A stretch of DNA of 64,000 nt from Rhodoferax sp. (GTDB taxonomy: Bacteria; Pseudomonadota; Gammaproteobacteria; Burkholderiales; Burkholderiaceae_C), in the NCBI GenBank assembly GCA_029866205.1, contig JARWZT010000003.1, positions 62,001 through 126,000 of the forward strand, written 5' to 3'. Positions 16,841-26,306 of the stretch are shown here, piece after piece. The notes below the pieces were generated by a model. It had not been told where the DNA came from and did no database searches. It was given only the letters and a program-made list of their open reading frames with translations. Both the position numbers and the translations under genes were made by a program. How positions within the stretch are numbered: the first letter of the stretch is position 1; each line of letters begins with the position of its first letter.

Positions 16841-18868
16841 ATGTCTTACCTCGTGCTCGCCCGCAAATACCGCCCGCGCAATTTTGCTGAAATGGTGGGT
16901 CAGGACCACGTGGTGCAAGCCCTGAGTAACGCGCTGACCACCCAACGTCTGCACCACGCCTATTTGTTTACCGGGACACGGGGTGTGGGCAAGACCACCG
17001 TCTCGCGGGTTTTGGCCAAATCACTCAACTGCCAGGGCCCGGATGGGCAAGGCGGCATCACGGCCACGCCCTGCGGCGTGTGCCAAGCGTGTACAGATAT
17101 TGATTCGGGTCGCTTTGTGGATTACACCGAGCTCGACGCGGCGTCGAATCGGGGTGTGGACGAAGTGCAGGCACTGCTGGAGCAGGCGGTTTACAAGCCG
17201 GTGCAGGGCCGCTTCAAGGTCTTCATGATTGACGAGGTGCACATGCTGACCAACACGGCGTTTAACGCGATGTTGAAGACGCTCGAGGAGCCTCCGGCCT
17301 ATCTGAAATTTGTGCTCGCGACCACGGACCCCCAAAAAGTACCGGTGACGGTGCTGTCGCGTTGCCTGCAGTTCAACCTGCGGCCCATGGCACCTGAGAC
17401 GATCCGTGAGCATTTGGTGCAGGTGTTGCGCCAGGAATCGGTGGCATCCGATGCCCAGGCCCTGCGCTTGCTGGCACGCGCCGGGCGGGGTTCCATGCGC
17501 GACGCGCTCAGTTTGACGGATCAGGCGATCGCCTTTGGCTCCGGCGTGCTGACCGAATCTACCGTGCGCACCATGCTGGGAAGTGTCGACCGCAGCTATG
17601 TTTTCCGGTTGATCGAGGCATTGGCTGTGGGCGATGGACGTACGGTGGTGCACACCGTCGATGCCCTGCGCATGAATGGCTTGAATGCCGCCTCGACACT
17701 GGAAGAAATGGCCACGGTGCTCCAGCGCATGGCGGTGCTGCAAACCATGGGCCCGACCCCTGCGGATGGTGATGACGACACCGATGCTGAAGCCACCGAC
17801 ACCGCGCGATTGGCAGCGGTCCTGCCAGTGGACGAGACCCAATTGCTTTACAGCATTTGCCTGCATGGACGGGGCGATTTGGGTCTGGCGCCTGATGAAT
17901 ATGCGGCGCTCACCATGGTGCTGCTGCGTTTGCTGGCGTTCAAGCCGGCTGCGGCCGGCGGTTCCCAACCTGCGCAATTTGGCAATACGCCCCCGGCTGA
18001 AAAAAAAACTCTGAATAACGGCGTTGTGGGGTCGTCAAGCGTCCCCACGCGCGCTTCTTTTGCGTCATCTGTGTCCGTGGTCGCCGCGCCGGGCGCGCCT
18101 TCGGTAAGTCCGGGCCCTGTGACCCTTGCCCCCGGTCTCAGCGCAGCTCAAGCGCCCAGTGCGGTCGTCGAGCGGGAGCACTCCAAAGCGCCTGTGCCGT
18201 CTCCCGCAGCAAGCCATCCGCAGGTCGCACCTTCAGCCGCGATTTATTCGCAAAGTGGTGCGGTGCCGCCTGGCCACATACTGCCGGTTCGAGCGACCCA
18301 GCCCTGGGAGGACGCGCCGGAGTATGACGATGATCCTGCGGCAATATCCGCCTTGCCCGAGCCACGTGCTGCGGAGCCTGCGGCTGCGGTAGACCACCGC
18401 GTGGTGGGCGTGCCCGTGCGCCAGCAGACCGAGACTCGCGCAGATGCCAATGCCGCGGCGCAGGCTGTTCCCGTGTTGCTGCCCACCGAAGAGGGCGACT
18501 TTTGGCATGCGACGGTGCAAGCCTTGATTGAGGCCCAAGCCATTGGCGCCATGGTGCGTGAGCTCGCATTACAGTCGCAGCTGGTGGCGCGCGACGAGGG
18601 CCAATGGCTGCTGCGGGTGGAGCGGGAGTCTCTGAACCAAGCGGGTAGCCGGGATCGCCTGACGCTGGCGCTGAAAGATGCAGGCTTTGACGTGGCGCTG
18701 GTGGTGGAGGTCGGCCGCGTCACGGACAGCCCTGGCCGACGTAACGCCAACGCCAGCGCCGAGCGCCAGGTGGCGGCAGAGCAGTTGATTTACGCAACGC
18801 CCTTGGTGCAAAAGCTCATGAAAGATTTCGGTGCGCGGGTCGTGCCCGGCTCCATCCGCCCGCTTTAG
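16841..18868 (+). CDS. dnaX: DNA polymerase III subunits tau/gamma
   Basis: This clamp-loader ATPase has 675 residues as tau. Domains I-II carry Walker A GTRGVGKT (45-52), zinc cysteines Cys64, Cys78, Cys81 and Cys84, DEVH (131-134) and an SRC box in VTVLSRCLQF. Domain III runs to about residue 370. A Pro/Ala/Ser-rich linker (about 375-520) precedes the C-terminal polymerase-binding domain (about 530-675). An A9 run at 18000-18008 (residues 387-390) gives both alternative frames an immediate stop, so a short gamma form of about 392 residues is likely. It heads the conserved dnaX-ybaB-recR cluster. Confidence 0.96.
   Translation: MSYLVLARKYRPRNFAEMVGQDHVVQALSNALTTQRLHHAYLFTGTRGVGKTTVSRVLAKSLNCQGPDGQGGITATPCGVCQACTDIDSGRFVDYTELDAASNRGVDEVQALLEQAVYKPVQGRFKVFMIDEVHMLTNTAFNAMLKTLEEPPAYLKFVLATTDPQKVPVTVLSRCLQFNLRPMAPETIREHLVQVLRQESVASDAQALRLLARAGRGSMRDALSLTDQAIAFGSGVLTESTVRTMLGSVDRSYVFRLIEALAVGDGRTVVHTVDALRMNGLNAASTLEEMATVLQRMAVLQTMGPTPADGDDDTDAEATDTARLAAVLPVDETQLLYSICLHGRGDLGLAPDEYAALTMVLLRLLAFKPAAAGGSQPAQFGNTPPAEKKTLNNGVVGSSSVPTRASFASSVSVVAAPGAPSVSPGPVTLAPGLSAAQAPSAVVEREHSKAPVPSPAASHPQVAPSAAIYSQSGAVPPGHILPVRATQPWEDAPEYDDDPAAISALPEPRAAEPAAAVDHRVVGVPVRQQTETRADANAAAQAVPVLLPTEEGDFWHATVQALIEAQAIGAMVRELALQSQLVARDEGQWLLRVERESLNQAGSRDRLTLALKDAGFDVALVVEVGRVTDSPGRRNANASAERQVAAEQLIYATPLVQKLMKDFGARVVPGSIRPL
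18000..18048 (+). promoter_or_regulatory. Candidate dnaX slippage/frameshift site (A9 plus hairpin)
   Basis: Nine consecutive A residues (18000-18008) lie in the codons GAA AAA AAA ACT. A -1 shift meets TAA at 18016-18018; a +1 shift meets TGA at 18012-18014. A hairpin GTGGGG/CCCCAC (18026-18031 with 18043-18048) follows. E. coli uses A AAA AAG with a hairpin, and Thermus uses A9 slippage, to make gamma. Confidence 0.7.
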
Positions 18869-18913
18869 CGTTTGACCCTATTTCCAAAACAATCAACCCA
18901 AAGGAACCCCTCC

Positions 18914-19246
18914 ATGTTTAACAAAGGACAACTCGCTGGCCTGATGAAGCAAGCCCAGGCCATGCAGGACAACATGAAAAAAGCCCAGGATGAACTGGGC
19001 CATATTGAAGTGAGCGGTGAGTCGGGCTCGGGTCTTGTCAAAGTCACCATGACCTGCAAGCACGAAGTGCGGCGCGTGACCATCGATCCCAGCTTGCTGG
19101 CAGACGACAAGGACATGCTCGAAGACCTCGTGGCGGCCGCATTCAATGCCGCGCTGCGCGTGGCTGAAGAGACATCATCCCAAAAACTCGGCAAGATCAC
19201 AGCCGGTATGCCCGGCCTGCCAGGTGGTATGAAGCTGCCTTTTTGA
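18914..19246 (+). CDS. ybaB: Nucleoid-associated protein YbaB/EbfC family
   Basis: This small DNA-binding protein of 110 residues starts [28 protein letters not shown], the helical N-terminus of the family. A beta-rich core follows ([25 protein letters not shown]). The C-terminal end is GGMKLPF. The ATG at 18914 was chosen because AGGAACC lies upstream and the N-terminus matches the family. It sits between dnaX and recR, its conserved position. It forms dimers that bind DNA; its link to repair is inferred from the neighbours. Confidence 0.94.
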   Translation: MFNKGQLAGLMKQAQAMQDNMKKAQDELGHIEVSGESGSGLVKVTMTCKHEVRRVTIDPSLLADDKDMLEDLVAAAFNAALRVAEETSSQKLGKITAGMPGLPGGMKLPF

Positions 19247-19278
19247 CATGCTTATGCGGCTTGTTGTAAGGGGCGCGC

Positions 19279-19869
19279 ATGTCTGACGCCCATTCGCTCG
19301 ACACCTTGATTCAGGCGCTGCGCCGACTTCCGGGTGTTGGGGTTAAGTCTGCCCAGCGAATGGCGTTTCATTTGTTGCAACGTGACCGCGCGGGCGCCCA
19401 GACCCTGGCACGTGCGCTGATGGAGGCAACAGAGCATGTTCACCACTGCGAGCGTTGCCACACATTTACCCAGGACAGCATTTGTGCCACCTGTCTGGAC
19501 ACGCGGCGTGACCACACCCAGCTCTGCGTGGTGGAAACACCGGCAGACCAAGCGGCGCTGGAGCGCACAGGCGCCTACCGGGGGCTGTATTTCGTATTGA
19601 TGGGCAAGCTCAGCCCGCTTGATGGCATTGGTCCCCACGATTTGGGCCTGAAAAAGCTGTTTAGTCGGGCTTGCGATGGCATTGTGCAAGAAGTCATCTT
19701 GGCCACAAACTTCACGGCGGAAGGAGAGGCAACGGCCCATGTCATTGCCGAGGGACTCAAGTCCAAGGGGCTGCAGCCGACCCGACTGGCCCGCGGTGTT
19801 CCCGTAGGAAGCGAGCTGGAATATGTGGATCTCGGCACGATTGCCCATGCGCTGGTCGATCGGCGCTAA
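19279..19869 (+). CDS. recR: Recombination mediator protein RecR
   Basis: RecR works with RecFO to load RecA on gapped DNA. The 196-residue product has the N-terminal helix-hairpin-helix ([19 protein letters not shown]), a C4 zinc finger with Cys57, Cys60, Cys69 and Cys72, and a Toprim domain starting [16 protein letters not shown]-terminal Walker-B-like segment follows. Length matches the family. It follows ybaB by 32 bases and is probably co-transcribed with dnaX. Confidence 0.96.
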   Translation: MSDAHSLDTLIQALRRLPGVGVKSAQRMAFHLLQRDRAGAQTLARALMEATEHVHHCERCHTFTQDSICATCLDTRRDHTQLCVVETPADQAALERTGAYRGLYFVLMGKLSPLDGIGPHDLGLKKLFSRACDGIVQEVILATNFTAEGEATAHVIAEGLKSKGLQPTRLARGVPVGSELEYVDLGTIAHALVDRR

Positions 19870-19955
19870 AAGTTTCTGTAAAAATCCGCGGCTGCCCGCG
19901 TCCGCCATGCAGGCAGAGCGCTTTCGCTACCAAGCTTTTTTGAAAGTGATCTGAG

Positions 19956-20369
19956 ATGCCTCTCACGACTTTTTCCCTGGATTACTGGTGTGTGCTGGTT
20001 GCCGCTGTCTTGCCCATCGTCTGTGCTGGAATCGCGAAAGCCAAGGCCTTTGGCAAGCCGCGCGCGCAGGGCGGGTTTGACAATGACAACCCGCGCGAAT
20101 GGCTGTTGCGGCAATCCGATTGGCGCGCCCGGGCTAACGCGGCACAAGCCAATAGCTTTGAAGCCTTGCCGTTTTTTATCGGCGCGGTGTTGATTGCCCA
20201 CCAATTGGGCGCAGACCAGGCACGGCTTGACATCTTGGCACTCGCCTATATTGCCCTTCGCATCGCCTATATCGCGGCTTATGTGACCAACCGAGCTAGC
20301 CTGCGCAGCTTGGTTTGGGTCGGTGCCCTGGGCGTGAATATGGCTATCCTGTTTGCTGGCTACCGCTGA
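19956..20369 (+). CDS. MAPEG family membrane protein
   Basis: The 137-residue protein has four predicted membrane segments: about residues 8-26, 67-84, 90-108 and 115-134. MAPEG (membrane-associated eicosanoid/glutathione) features are the NDNPREWLLRQSDWRARANAAQANSFEALPFF loop with its conserved N..E..PF pattern. Bacterial members are small integral membrane proteins of mostly unknown function; some have glutathione-dependent activity. It lies 86 bases after recR and may be read through from it. The 186-base gap after it (20370-20555) shows no gene or clear terminator. Confidence 0.82.
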   Translation: MPLTTFSLDYWCVLVAAVLPIVCAGIAKAKAFGKPRAQGGFDNDNPREWLLRQSDWRARANAAQANSFEALPFFIGAVLIAHQLGADQARLDILALAYIALRIAYIAAYVTNRASLRSLVWVGALGVNMAILFAGYR

Positions 20370-20555
20370 ACCCAATTTCGAAGAAACAGTTTGGGTGCAT
20401 TGACTGCTTTTAAGCGGCAATGTTCGAGACGAGTGCTAGATCTTGCGCAAGGTGTCCCTCGCCGGTTTAGGTGGCAAAGCACTTCTGCAATACTCCTCGC
20501 AGATGGGCAACCCAAGACCTGCACGGCGACGCCCATAATGATTTCGCGCAAGAAA

Positions 20556-22793
20556 TTAAGGCAAATCGATTCGAACCATGCCGTTTTTCATAGTCACATA
20601 CATGATCGAGCCGATGATTCCAATGCCCCTTGGACTGCTAAGAGTGCCAGGCAAAGGGCCCATGGTACTGCCGGCGGTGTATGCGCTTCCGGCAATGGTC
20701 GTTATGAAGCCTAAAGGCGTAATTTTGCGAATGGTGTGAGTACTCCCGTCGGCAACATAAACATTGCCATTGGAATCCGTTGCAATCCCTCGAAGTTGAC
20801 CAAAACGGGCTGTGGCTCCATTCCCATCGGTGTTCCATGTCAGAGGGTATTGACCTGCCTTGCCCGCCAATGTCGTAACCACACCCGTCAGTGTGACTTT
20901 TCGAACGGTGCGGTTGCCCTGGTCCGCTACATACAAATTGCCACTGGTGTCCGAAGCTATGCCTCTGGGCCCATTGAAGGTCGCCCAATCGCCAATGCCA
21001 TCGTCACTCGCTGCGTATCCTGGCCAGCCCGCCAATGTCGTCACCAGGCCAGCTGGGGTAATCTTACGAATGGTGTGATTCTGGCTGTCGGCGACGTAAA
21101 CATTTCCACTGGTGTCGGTAGCGATTCCGGCGGGAAAGTTGAAACGCGCTGCTGCTCCGAGTCCGTCAGTCGTACCGGTCTGACCTACCGTGCCCGCCAG
21201 CGTCGTCACAGTCCCACTTGGGGTGATCTTGCGGATGGTGTGGTTACCTTGGTCCGTGACATAGAAATTACCACTGGCGTCCTTGGAAATAAACGCGGGG
21301 CTACTAAAGCGCGCCATAGCCCCTATGCCGTCGTCGCTGCCAACTTGACCTGCTGCGCCCGCCAACGTTGTCACTGCCCCAGCCGGTGTGATCTTGCGGA
21401 TGACATGGTTCCCACTGTCCGGCACAAACAAGTTGCCGTTAGCGTCGGTGACGATACCCCCTCCATTGTTAAAGCGCGCTGCGGTTCCTGTGCCGTCAAC
21501 GCTTCCGGTTTCATCGACGTTACCCGCAAATAGGCGCAACTCGTATTGGTCGGGTCGCGTCGTGTACTTCAAGACGCGGGTTAGGTTGGTGTTCGGCGCT
21601 ACAGATGGACAGTTGGATGCCGAAGGTGAAAAGCGTTGAAGGTACCCACTTGCTACTTGTTCCGTTGCCGTCAGACCCAGTACCAGGCTGACTCCTGTTG
21701 CGGTCACCTTGTAAGTGGCAGAAGCGGGAGTTTTCGCATTTTTAACGTAGAGCGCGCCGCTGCCACCCAAAACCGATCCAACAGAGAAACACTGTCCTAC
21801 ATCATCGCTAGACGTCACATAAGCAGGTGATTTGCTCAATTGCCCGATCGAAACGTTGGAAGCGAAAAACTTAAATTTGTCGACCACTTTATCCCGGCCA
21901 CATGAACTATCCACCCACTGCGCAAGGTCGGCCTTCTGGTAACTGGTCTTGTAAAAAGAGTTCAAGTTGCTCGCAACGGTCTGCATGTTGGTGGTGCAAG
22001 CCGCTTCCATCAGCTTCTGCATCACCGGAGTCGCAAACCCAGGGGAATTGTTGAGTAGGCCGTCATCGGCCAAGTCGGTCTCTAATTGATTGATAAAGTA
22101 AGAAACGTCCCCGCCCGCCATTCCAATCACAGACATCACTCCGGAGATGGCAGATAAGATTTGGTCGGAAGTACGCGCTGCCTCAAGATTCATTTCCATG
22201 AAGTTGGCGGATTCAGTCACACTGTTCACCGTCAGCCCAGTAAAGATGTCCGATCGGTTGTAAATGGTTAAAGCAGCGAGCAATTCGCGTTCCGCTTGCA
22301 CCCGTGCTAGCGCAAAAGTCATCTTCGGGGCTGTGGTGACCAGTTTTTTGATGCGGTCTTTCGTAATCGAAGACATCACATTAACGTTCACCGCCTTGTC
22401 GCCGCCGCTGGCCGCTAAGTTGCTCAGTCCACGCAAATAAACCATGGAAGTGGATCGGCTGCCTTGGTATTCGTCGTAGTAATAGCCGAGTGCCGTTGTC
22501 TCAAGGAAATCACTTGAAAAGACAATGCCCGCCGGTGAGAATTTTCCGGTGTCATCTTTGACTTCGAAGGTATAGGTCTTGCCGTTCGGTTGCAATGTGG
22601 AGGCGGTTAATTCACTCAATGTGATTCCAGAGCCGCGTACCAAAGGCCCTTTTTGGGCCAGACCGCTGTCTACCGTATAGCCTTGATCCGTGTGGCTAAC
22701 TCGGGCCTCGCTACCACCACCTCCACAGGCCGTTAGCATGGTGGCGGCGATACCCGTAGCGATGAGCAGTTCGATGGATTTAAGCAGGGTCAT
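20556..22793 (-). CDS. NHL-repeat beta-propeller lipoprotein
   Basis: The 745-residue product has a lipoprotein signal ending MLTAC (Cys23) followed by GGGG. The middle part (about 30-400) is a unique region beginning DSGLAQKGPLVRGSGITLSE, a form seen in cell-surface lipoproteins of environmental proteobacteria. The C-terminal part (about 410-745) holds six NHL-like units of roughly 55 residues with the recurring core NHTIRKITP.G.VTTLAG, fitting a six-bladed propeller. The start at 22793 has AAAGGA 5 bases upstream on the minus strand. The role is unknown; binding of polysaccharide or protein at the surface is plausible. It lies downstream of leuB. Confidence 0.8.
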   Translation of the reverse strand: MTLLKSIELLIATGIAATMLTACGGGGSEARVSHTDQGYTVDSGLAQKGPLVRGSGITLSELTASTLQPNGKTYTFEVKDDTGKFSPAGIVFSSDFLETTALGYYYDEYQGSRSTSMVYLRGLSNLAASGGDKAVNVNVMSSITKDRIKKLVTTAPKMTFALARVQAERELLAALTIYNRSDIFTGLTVNSVTESANFMEMNLEAARTSDQILSAISGVMSVIGMAGGDVSYFINQLETDLADDGLLNNSPGFATPVMQKLMEAACTTNMQTVASNLNSFYKTSYQKADLAQWVDSSCGRDKVVDKFKFFASNVSIGQLSKSPAYVTSSDDVGQCFSVGSVLGGSGALYVKNAKTPASATYKVTATGVSLVLGLTATEQVASGYLQRFSPSASNCPSVAPNTNLTRVLKYTTRPDQYELRLFAGNVDETGSVDGTGTAARFNNGGGIVTDANGNLFVPDSGNHVIRKITPAGAVTTLAGAAGQVGSDDGIGAMARFSSPAFISKDASGNFYVTDQGNHTIRKITPSGTVTTLAGTVGQTGTTDGLGAAARFNFPAGIATDTSGNVYVADSQNHTIRKITPAGLVTTLAGWPGYAASDDGIGDWATFNGPRGIASDTSGNLYVADQGNRTVRKVTLTGVVTTLAGKAGQYPLTWNTDGNGATARFGQLRGIATDSNGNVYVADGSTHTIRKITPLGFITTIAGSAYTAGSTMGPLPGTLSSPRGIGIIGSIMYVTMKNGMVRIDLP

Positions 22794-22862
22794 AAAGGTC
22801 CTTTGCATCAGTTAAATACGACGAACTGAACCGCCGGCTATCAAGGAGCTTAACCGCCCGAT

Positions 22863-22876
22863 GGCGGTCGACCGCC
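22863..22876. repeat. Perfect 14-bp palindrome after leuB
   Basis: GGCGGTCGACCGCC is fully self-complementary and lies immediately after the leuB stop at 22878-22880. It can form a short GC-rich hairpin in the transcript but lacks a T tract, so it may protect the 3' end or be a partial terminator. Confidence 0.4.
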
Positions 22877-22877
22877 T

Positions 22878-23948
22878 CTAGTCCAGCGCCTTCACCACCG
22901 CGTCGCCCATTTCGCGCGTTCCGACTTTGGTGGTGCCGTCGCTGTAAATGTCGGGTGTGCGTAGGCCTTGGTTCAGCACCGCGTCCACTGCGCGTTCAAT
23001 CCGTGCGGCGGCTTCAGGCTGGTTCAGGCTAAAACGGAGCATCATGGCGGCGCTCAGGATGGTGGCCAGCGGATTGGCCACGCCCTTGCCGGCGATGTCG
23101 GGTGCGCTGCCGTGGCTGGGTTCGTACAAGCCTTGATTTTTGGCATTCAGACTGGCCGAAGGCAGCATGCCGATGCTGCCGGTGAGCATCGCCGCGGCGT
23201 CAGACAGAATATCTCCAAACATATTGCCGGTGACGACCACGTCGAACTTCTTGGGCGCTTTGACCAGTTGCATGGCGGCGTTGTCCACGTACATATGGTC
23301 GAGTGCCACATCAGGGTATTGCAGTCCAATTTCTGACACCACGTCTTTCCAAAGCTGGAAAGTTTCCAATACATTGGCTTTGTCCACGCTGGTCACGCGC
23401 TTGTCGCGCTTTTGGGCGGCCTGGAACGCAACGTGTGCGATGCGCTCAATCTCGGGCCGCGAGTAGCGCATGGTGTCAAACGCCTCCTCACTGCCGGGAA
23501 AGTGACCGTCGGTGGCAATGCGGCGCCCCCGGGGTTGGCCGAAGTAGATGTCGCCGGTCAGTTCGCGGATGATCAAGATGTCCAAGCCCGCCACCAACTC
23601 CGGCTTGAGGCTCGATGCATCGGTCAGTTGCTTGTAGCAAATGGCGGGGCGGAAGTTGGCAAAAAGCCCCATGTTTTTGCGCAAACCCAAAATCGCCTGC
23701 TCGGGTCGCAAAGGGCGGTCCAGCTTGTCGTATTTCCAGTCGCCCACGGCGCCAAACAGCACCGCGTCCGATTCCATGGCCAGCTTCAGGGTGGATCCCG
23801 GCAGCGGGTGACCATGGGCTTCAAATGCGGCTCCGCCGACCAAGGCGGTTTCCAATGTCAGGTCGAGTTCGAGGGCCTTCAATACTTTGAGGGCCTCCGC
23901 TACGATTTCGGTACCGATGCCGTCACCCGGCAAAACTGCGATTTTCAT
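22878..23948 (-). CDS. leuB: 3-isopropylmalate dehydrogenase
   Basis: LeuB oxidises and decarboxylates 3-isopropylmalate in leucine synthesis. The 356-residue protein starts [16 protein letters not shown] and contains [21 protein letters not shown] (catalytic Tyr) and the Asp-rich metal site region [20 protein letters not shown]. The NAD-binding [14 protein letters not shown] motif follows. Length is standard. It is last in leuC-(entericidin)-leuD-leuB on the minus strand and starts 34 bases after leuD. Confidence 0.97.
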   Translation of the reverse strand: MKIAVLPGDGIGTEIVAEALKVLKALELDLTLETALVGGAAFEAHGHPLPGSTLKLAMESDAVLFGAVGDWKYDKLDRPLRPEQAILGLRKNMGLFANFRPAICYKQLTDASSLKPELVAGLDILIIRELTGDIYFGQPRGRRIATDGHFPGSEEAFDTMRYSRPEIERIAHVAFQAAQKRDKRVTSVDKANVLETFQLWKDVVSEIGLQYPDVALDHMYVDNAAMQLVKAPKKFDVVVTGNMFGDILSDAAAMLTGSIGMLPSASLNAKNQGLYEPSHGSAPDIAGKGVANPLATILSAAMMLRFSLNQPEAAARIERAVDAVLNQGLRTPDIYSDGTTKVGTREMGDAVVKALD

Positions 23949-23981
23949 GGTGTCCTTGGGAAACTAAAAGGTGAAAAAAAT

Positions 23982-24632
23982 CTAGCTCACCATGGAGCGG
24001 GCCAGCCAGGGCTTTTGCGCCAGGCGCTCGGCCTCAAACGCCCGGATCTTGTCGGCTTCGCGCAGCGTGAGTCCAATGTCGTCAAACCCGTTTTGCAGGC
24101 AAAACTTGCGGAATGCCTGCACTTCAAACGGAATTTCTTCGCCTTGCGGTCGCACGATCACCTGGCGCTCCAGGTCGACCGTGAGTGTGAAACCCGGGAA
24201 GGCCAGTGCCTCACTGAACAGACGGTCCACCGTTGCTTCGGGCAATACGATCGGCAACAGGCCGTTCTTGAAGCTGTTGTTGAAGAAGATGTCGGCAAAG
24301 CTGGGGGCGATGATGGCGCGAAAGCCAAATTGGTCTAGCGCCCAGGGCGCATGCTCGCGCGAGGAGCCGCAGCCAAAATTTTTGCGTGCCAACAGGATCG
24401 ATGCGCCCTGGTAGCGCGCTTGGTTCAGCACAAAGTCGGGATTGGGTCGGCGACTGGCGGGGTCTTGTCCGGGTTCGCCGTGGTCCAGGTAGCGCCATTC
24501 ATCAAACAAATTGGGCCCGAAACCTGTCTTGCGAATGGATTTGAGAAATTGCTTGGGGATGATCGCGTCGGTATCGACGTTTTCCCGGTCCATGGGCGCA
24601 ACCAGCCCTTTGTGCAGATTGAATTTTTGCAT
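23982..24632 (-). CDS. leuD: 3-isopropylmalate dehydratase small subunit
   Basis: LeuD pairs with LeuC to isomerise 2- to 3-isopropylmalate. The 216-residue product shows the swivel-domain motifs [36 protein letters not shown] and [12 protein letters not shown]. Length is typical. Its ATG directly abuts the TAA of the entericidin-like gene, so its translation is probably coupled to that small gene rather than directly to leuC. Confidence 0.97.
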   Translation of the reverse strand: MQKFNLHKGLVAPMDRENVDTDAIIPKQFLKSIRKTGFGPNLFDEWRYLDHGEPGQDPASRRPNPDFVLNQARYQGASILLARKNFGCGSSREHAPWALDQFGFRAIIAPSFADIFFNNSFKNGLLPIVLPEATVDRLFSEALAFPGFTLTVDLERQVIVRPQGEEIPFEVQAFRKFCLQNGFDDIGLTLREADKIRAFEAERLAQKPWLARSMVS

Positions 24633-24773
24633 TTACTTTTTTACCGCGTTTTCAATGACCGATCCGGCTTTTTGAATGTCTTGACCCAGCCCTTTGACCG
24701 TGTTGCAGGCTGAGAGGCCCGCGCAAACGCTCAGGGTCAGCGTGATCCATACCAGCGTACGAAGTTTTTTCAT
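24633..24773 (-). CDS. Entericidin-like small lipoprotein
   Basis: The 46-residue peptide starts MKKLRTLVWITLTLSVCAG, has a lipobox LSAC (Cys23) and a short mature part NTVKGLGQDIQKAGSVIENAVKK. This is the typical entericidin A/B form: a small outer-membrane lipopeptide with an amphipathic helix. Entericidins act as an antidote/toxin pair in Enterobacteria; single copies like this are common and of uncertain role. It sits inside the leu operon, starting 16 bases after the leuC stop and ending directly at the leuD start. A slightly longer start at 24782 is possible. Confidence 0.82.
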   Translation of the reverse strand: MKKLRTLVWITLTLSVCAGLSACNTVKGLGQDIQKAGSVIENAVKK

Positions 24774-24789
24774 GGGCTGCATTGCCGCT

Positions 24790-26211
24790 TCAGACAAACT
24801 TGCGCACATCGACAAAATGGCCATGGATGGCGGCGGCGGCGGCCATCGCCGGGCTGACCAGATGGGTGCGCCCACCCGCACCTTGGCGTCCTTCAAAGTT
24901 GCGGTTGCTGGTGGAGGCACAGCGCTCGCCGGGCTCCAGACGGTCTGCGTTCATGGCCAGGCACATGGAGCATCCAGGCTCCCGCCACTCAAAGCCGGCA
25001 CCGACAAAAATCTTGTCGAGACCTTCGCGTTCGGCCTGCTCTTTGACCAAGCCGGAGCCTGGTACTACCAGCGCCAGGCGCACGTTTTTTGCTACTTTTT
25101 GCCCGAGCTTTTGCACCATCGTGGCCGCCTCGCGCATGTCTTCAATCCGGCTGTTGGTGCATGAGCCGATAAATACCTTGTCGACAAAGATATCGTTCAA
25201 GGGTTTGCCAGGCGTCAGGCCCATATAGGTCAGGGCGTGCTCAATGGCACTGCGTTTGTTGCTGTCTTTTTCTTTGTCCGGATCGGGTACGCGGTCTTCG
25301 ATGGACAACACCATTTCGGGCGATGTGCCCCAGGTGACTTGTGGCGCAATTTGGGCGGCGTCCAGGTCAACCACCGCATCGAAGTGCGCATCATCGTCGG
25401 AATGCAGCGTCTTCCAGTAGGCTACCGCCTGATCCCACTCCACACCAGTAGGCGAGAGCGGCCGGCCTTTGACGTAGGCGATGGTTTTCTCATCCACTGC
25501 CACCATGCCTGCTCGGGCGCCCCCTTCAATTGCCATATTGCAGACCGTCATGCGGCCTTCCATGCTCAGCGCGCGGATGGCGGTCCCGGCAAACTCGATG
25601 GTGTAGCCGGTACCACCGGCAGTACCGATTTTTCCGATGATGGCCAGGACCAGGTCTTTGGCGGTACACGCCTTGGGCAAGACCCCGTTCGCGCGGATCA
25701 GCATGTTCTTGGCTTTTTTGGCCAGCAATGTTTGCGTGGCCATCACATGCTCGACCTCGGACGTACCGATCCCGTGCGCCAGTGCGCCAAAAGCGCCATG
25801 GGTGGACGTGTGGCTGTCGCCGCACACCACCGTCATACCGGGCAGCGTTGCCCCGTTTTCTGGGCCAATGACATGTACGATGCCCTGCCGTTTGGACATG
25901 AAAGGGAAGAATGCGGCAGAACCAAACTCGGCAATATTGGTGTTTAGCGTGGTGATTTGCTCTTTGCTGACCGGGTCGGTGATGCCGTCGTAGCCCAGTT
26001 CCCAACCGGTGGTTGGGGTGTTGTGGTCGGCCGTGGCAACAATCGAGCTGACACGCCAGACCTTGCGTCCAGCCTCTCGCAGGCCTTCAAACGCCTGGGG
26101 ACTGGTGACTTCATGCACCAGATGGCGGTCAATGTAGAGGATGGCGGTGCCGTCTTCTTCGGAGTGGACGACATGTTCGTCCCAAATCTTGTCGTACAGG
26201 GTGCGGCCCAT
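24790..26211 (-). CDS. leuC: 3-isopropylmalate dehydratase large subunit
   Basis: LeuC is the 4Fe-4S aconitase-family subunit of isopropylmalate isomerase. The 473-residue protein starts [15 protein letters not shown]. Cluster cysteines are visible in [16 protein letters not shown] and [35 protein letters not shown] is the conserved substrate-binding loop. The ATG at 26211 was chosen by family alignment; the upstream in-frame extension is not conserved in type. It is first of the leuC-leuD-leuB set and is separated from gltA by a strong terminator. Confidence 0.97.
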   Translation of the reverse strand: MGRTLYDKIWDEHVVHSEEDGTAILYIDRHLVHEVTSPQAFEGLREAGRKVWRVSSIVATADHNTPTTGWELGYDGITDPVSKEQITTLNTNIAEFGSAAFFPFMSKRQGIVHVIGPENGATLPGMTVVCGDSHTSTHGAFGALAHGIGTSEVEHVMATQTLLAKKAKNMLIRANGVLPKACTAKDLVLAIIGKIGTAGGTGYTIEFAGTAIRALSMEGRMTVCNMAIEGGARAGMVAVDEKTIAYVKGRPLSPTGVEWDQAVAYWKTLHSDDDAHFDAVVDLDAAQIAPQVTWGTSPEMVLSIEDRVPDPDKEKDSNKRSAIEHALTYMGLTPGKPLNDIFVDKVFIGSCTNSRIEDMREAATMVQKLGQKVAKNVRLALVVPGSGLVKEQAEREGLDKIFVGAGFEWREPGCSMCLAMNADRLEPGERCASTSNRNFEGRQGAGGRTHLVSPAMAAAAAIHGHFVDVRKFV

Positions 26212-26260
26212 GAATCTTCCTTGTGTGCGGGCAGCCATTTTATGCCCAGCTATCCCAATG

Positions 26261-26288
26261 AAAAATGCCCCGCGGCGCGGGGCATTGG
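26261..26288 (-). terminator. Rho-independent terminator of gltA/sdh operon
   Basis: A 10-bp stem, AATGCCCCGC with GCGGGGCATT (26264-26286), closes a 3-base loop. On the minus strand it is followed by TTTTC. It lies just past the gltA stop at 26307 and upstream of leuC, so it isolates the TCA genes from the leu operon. Confidence 0.9.
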
Positions 26289-26306
26289 CAGAGCATCGCA
26301 GCGGAA

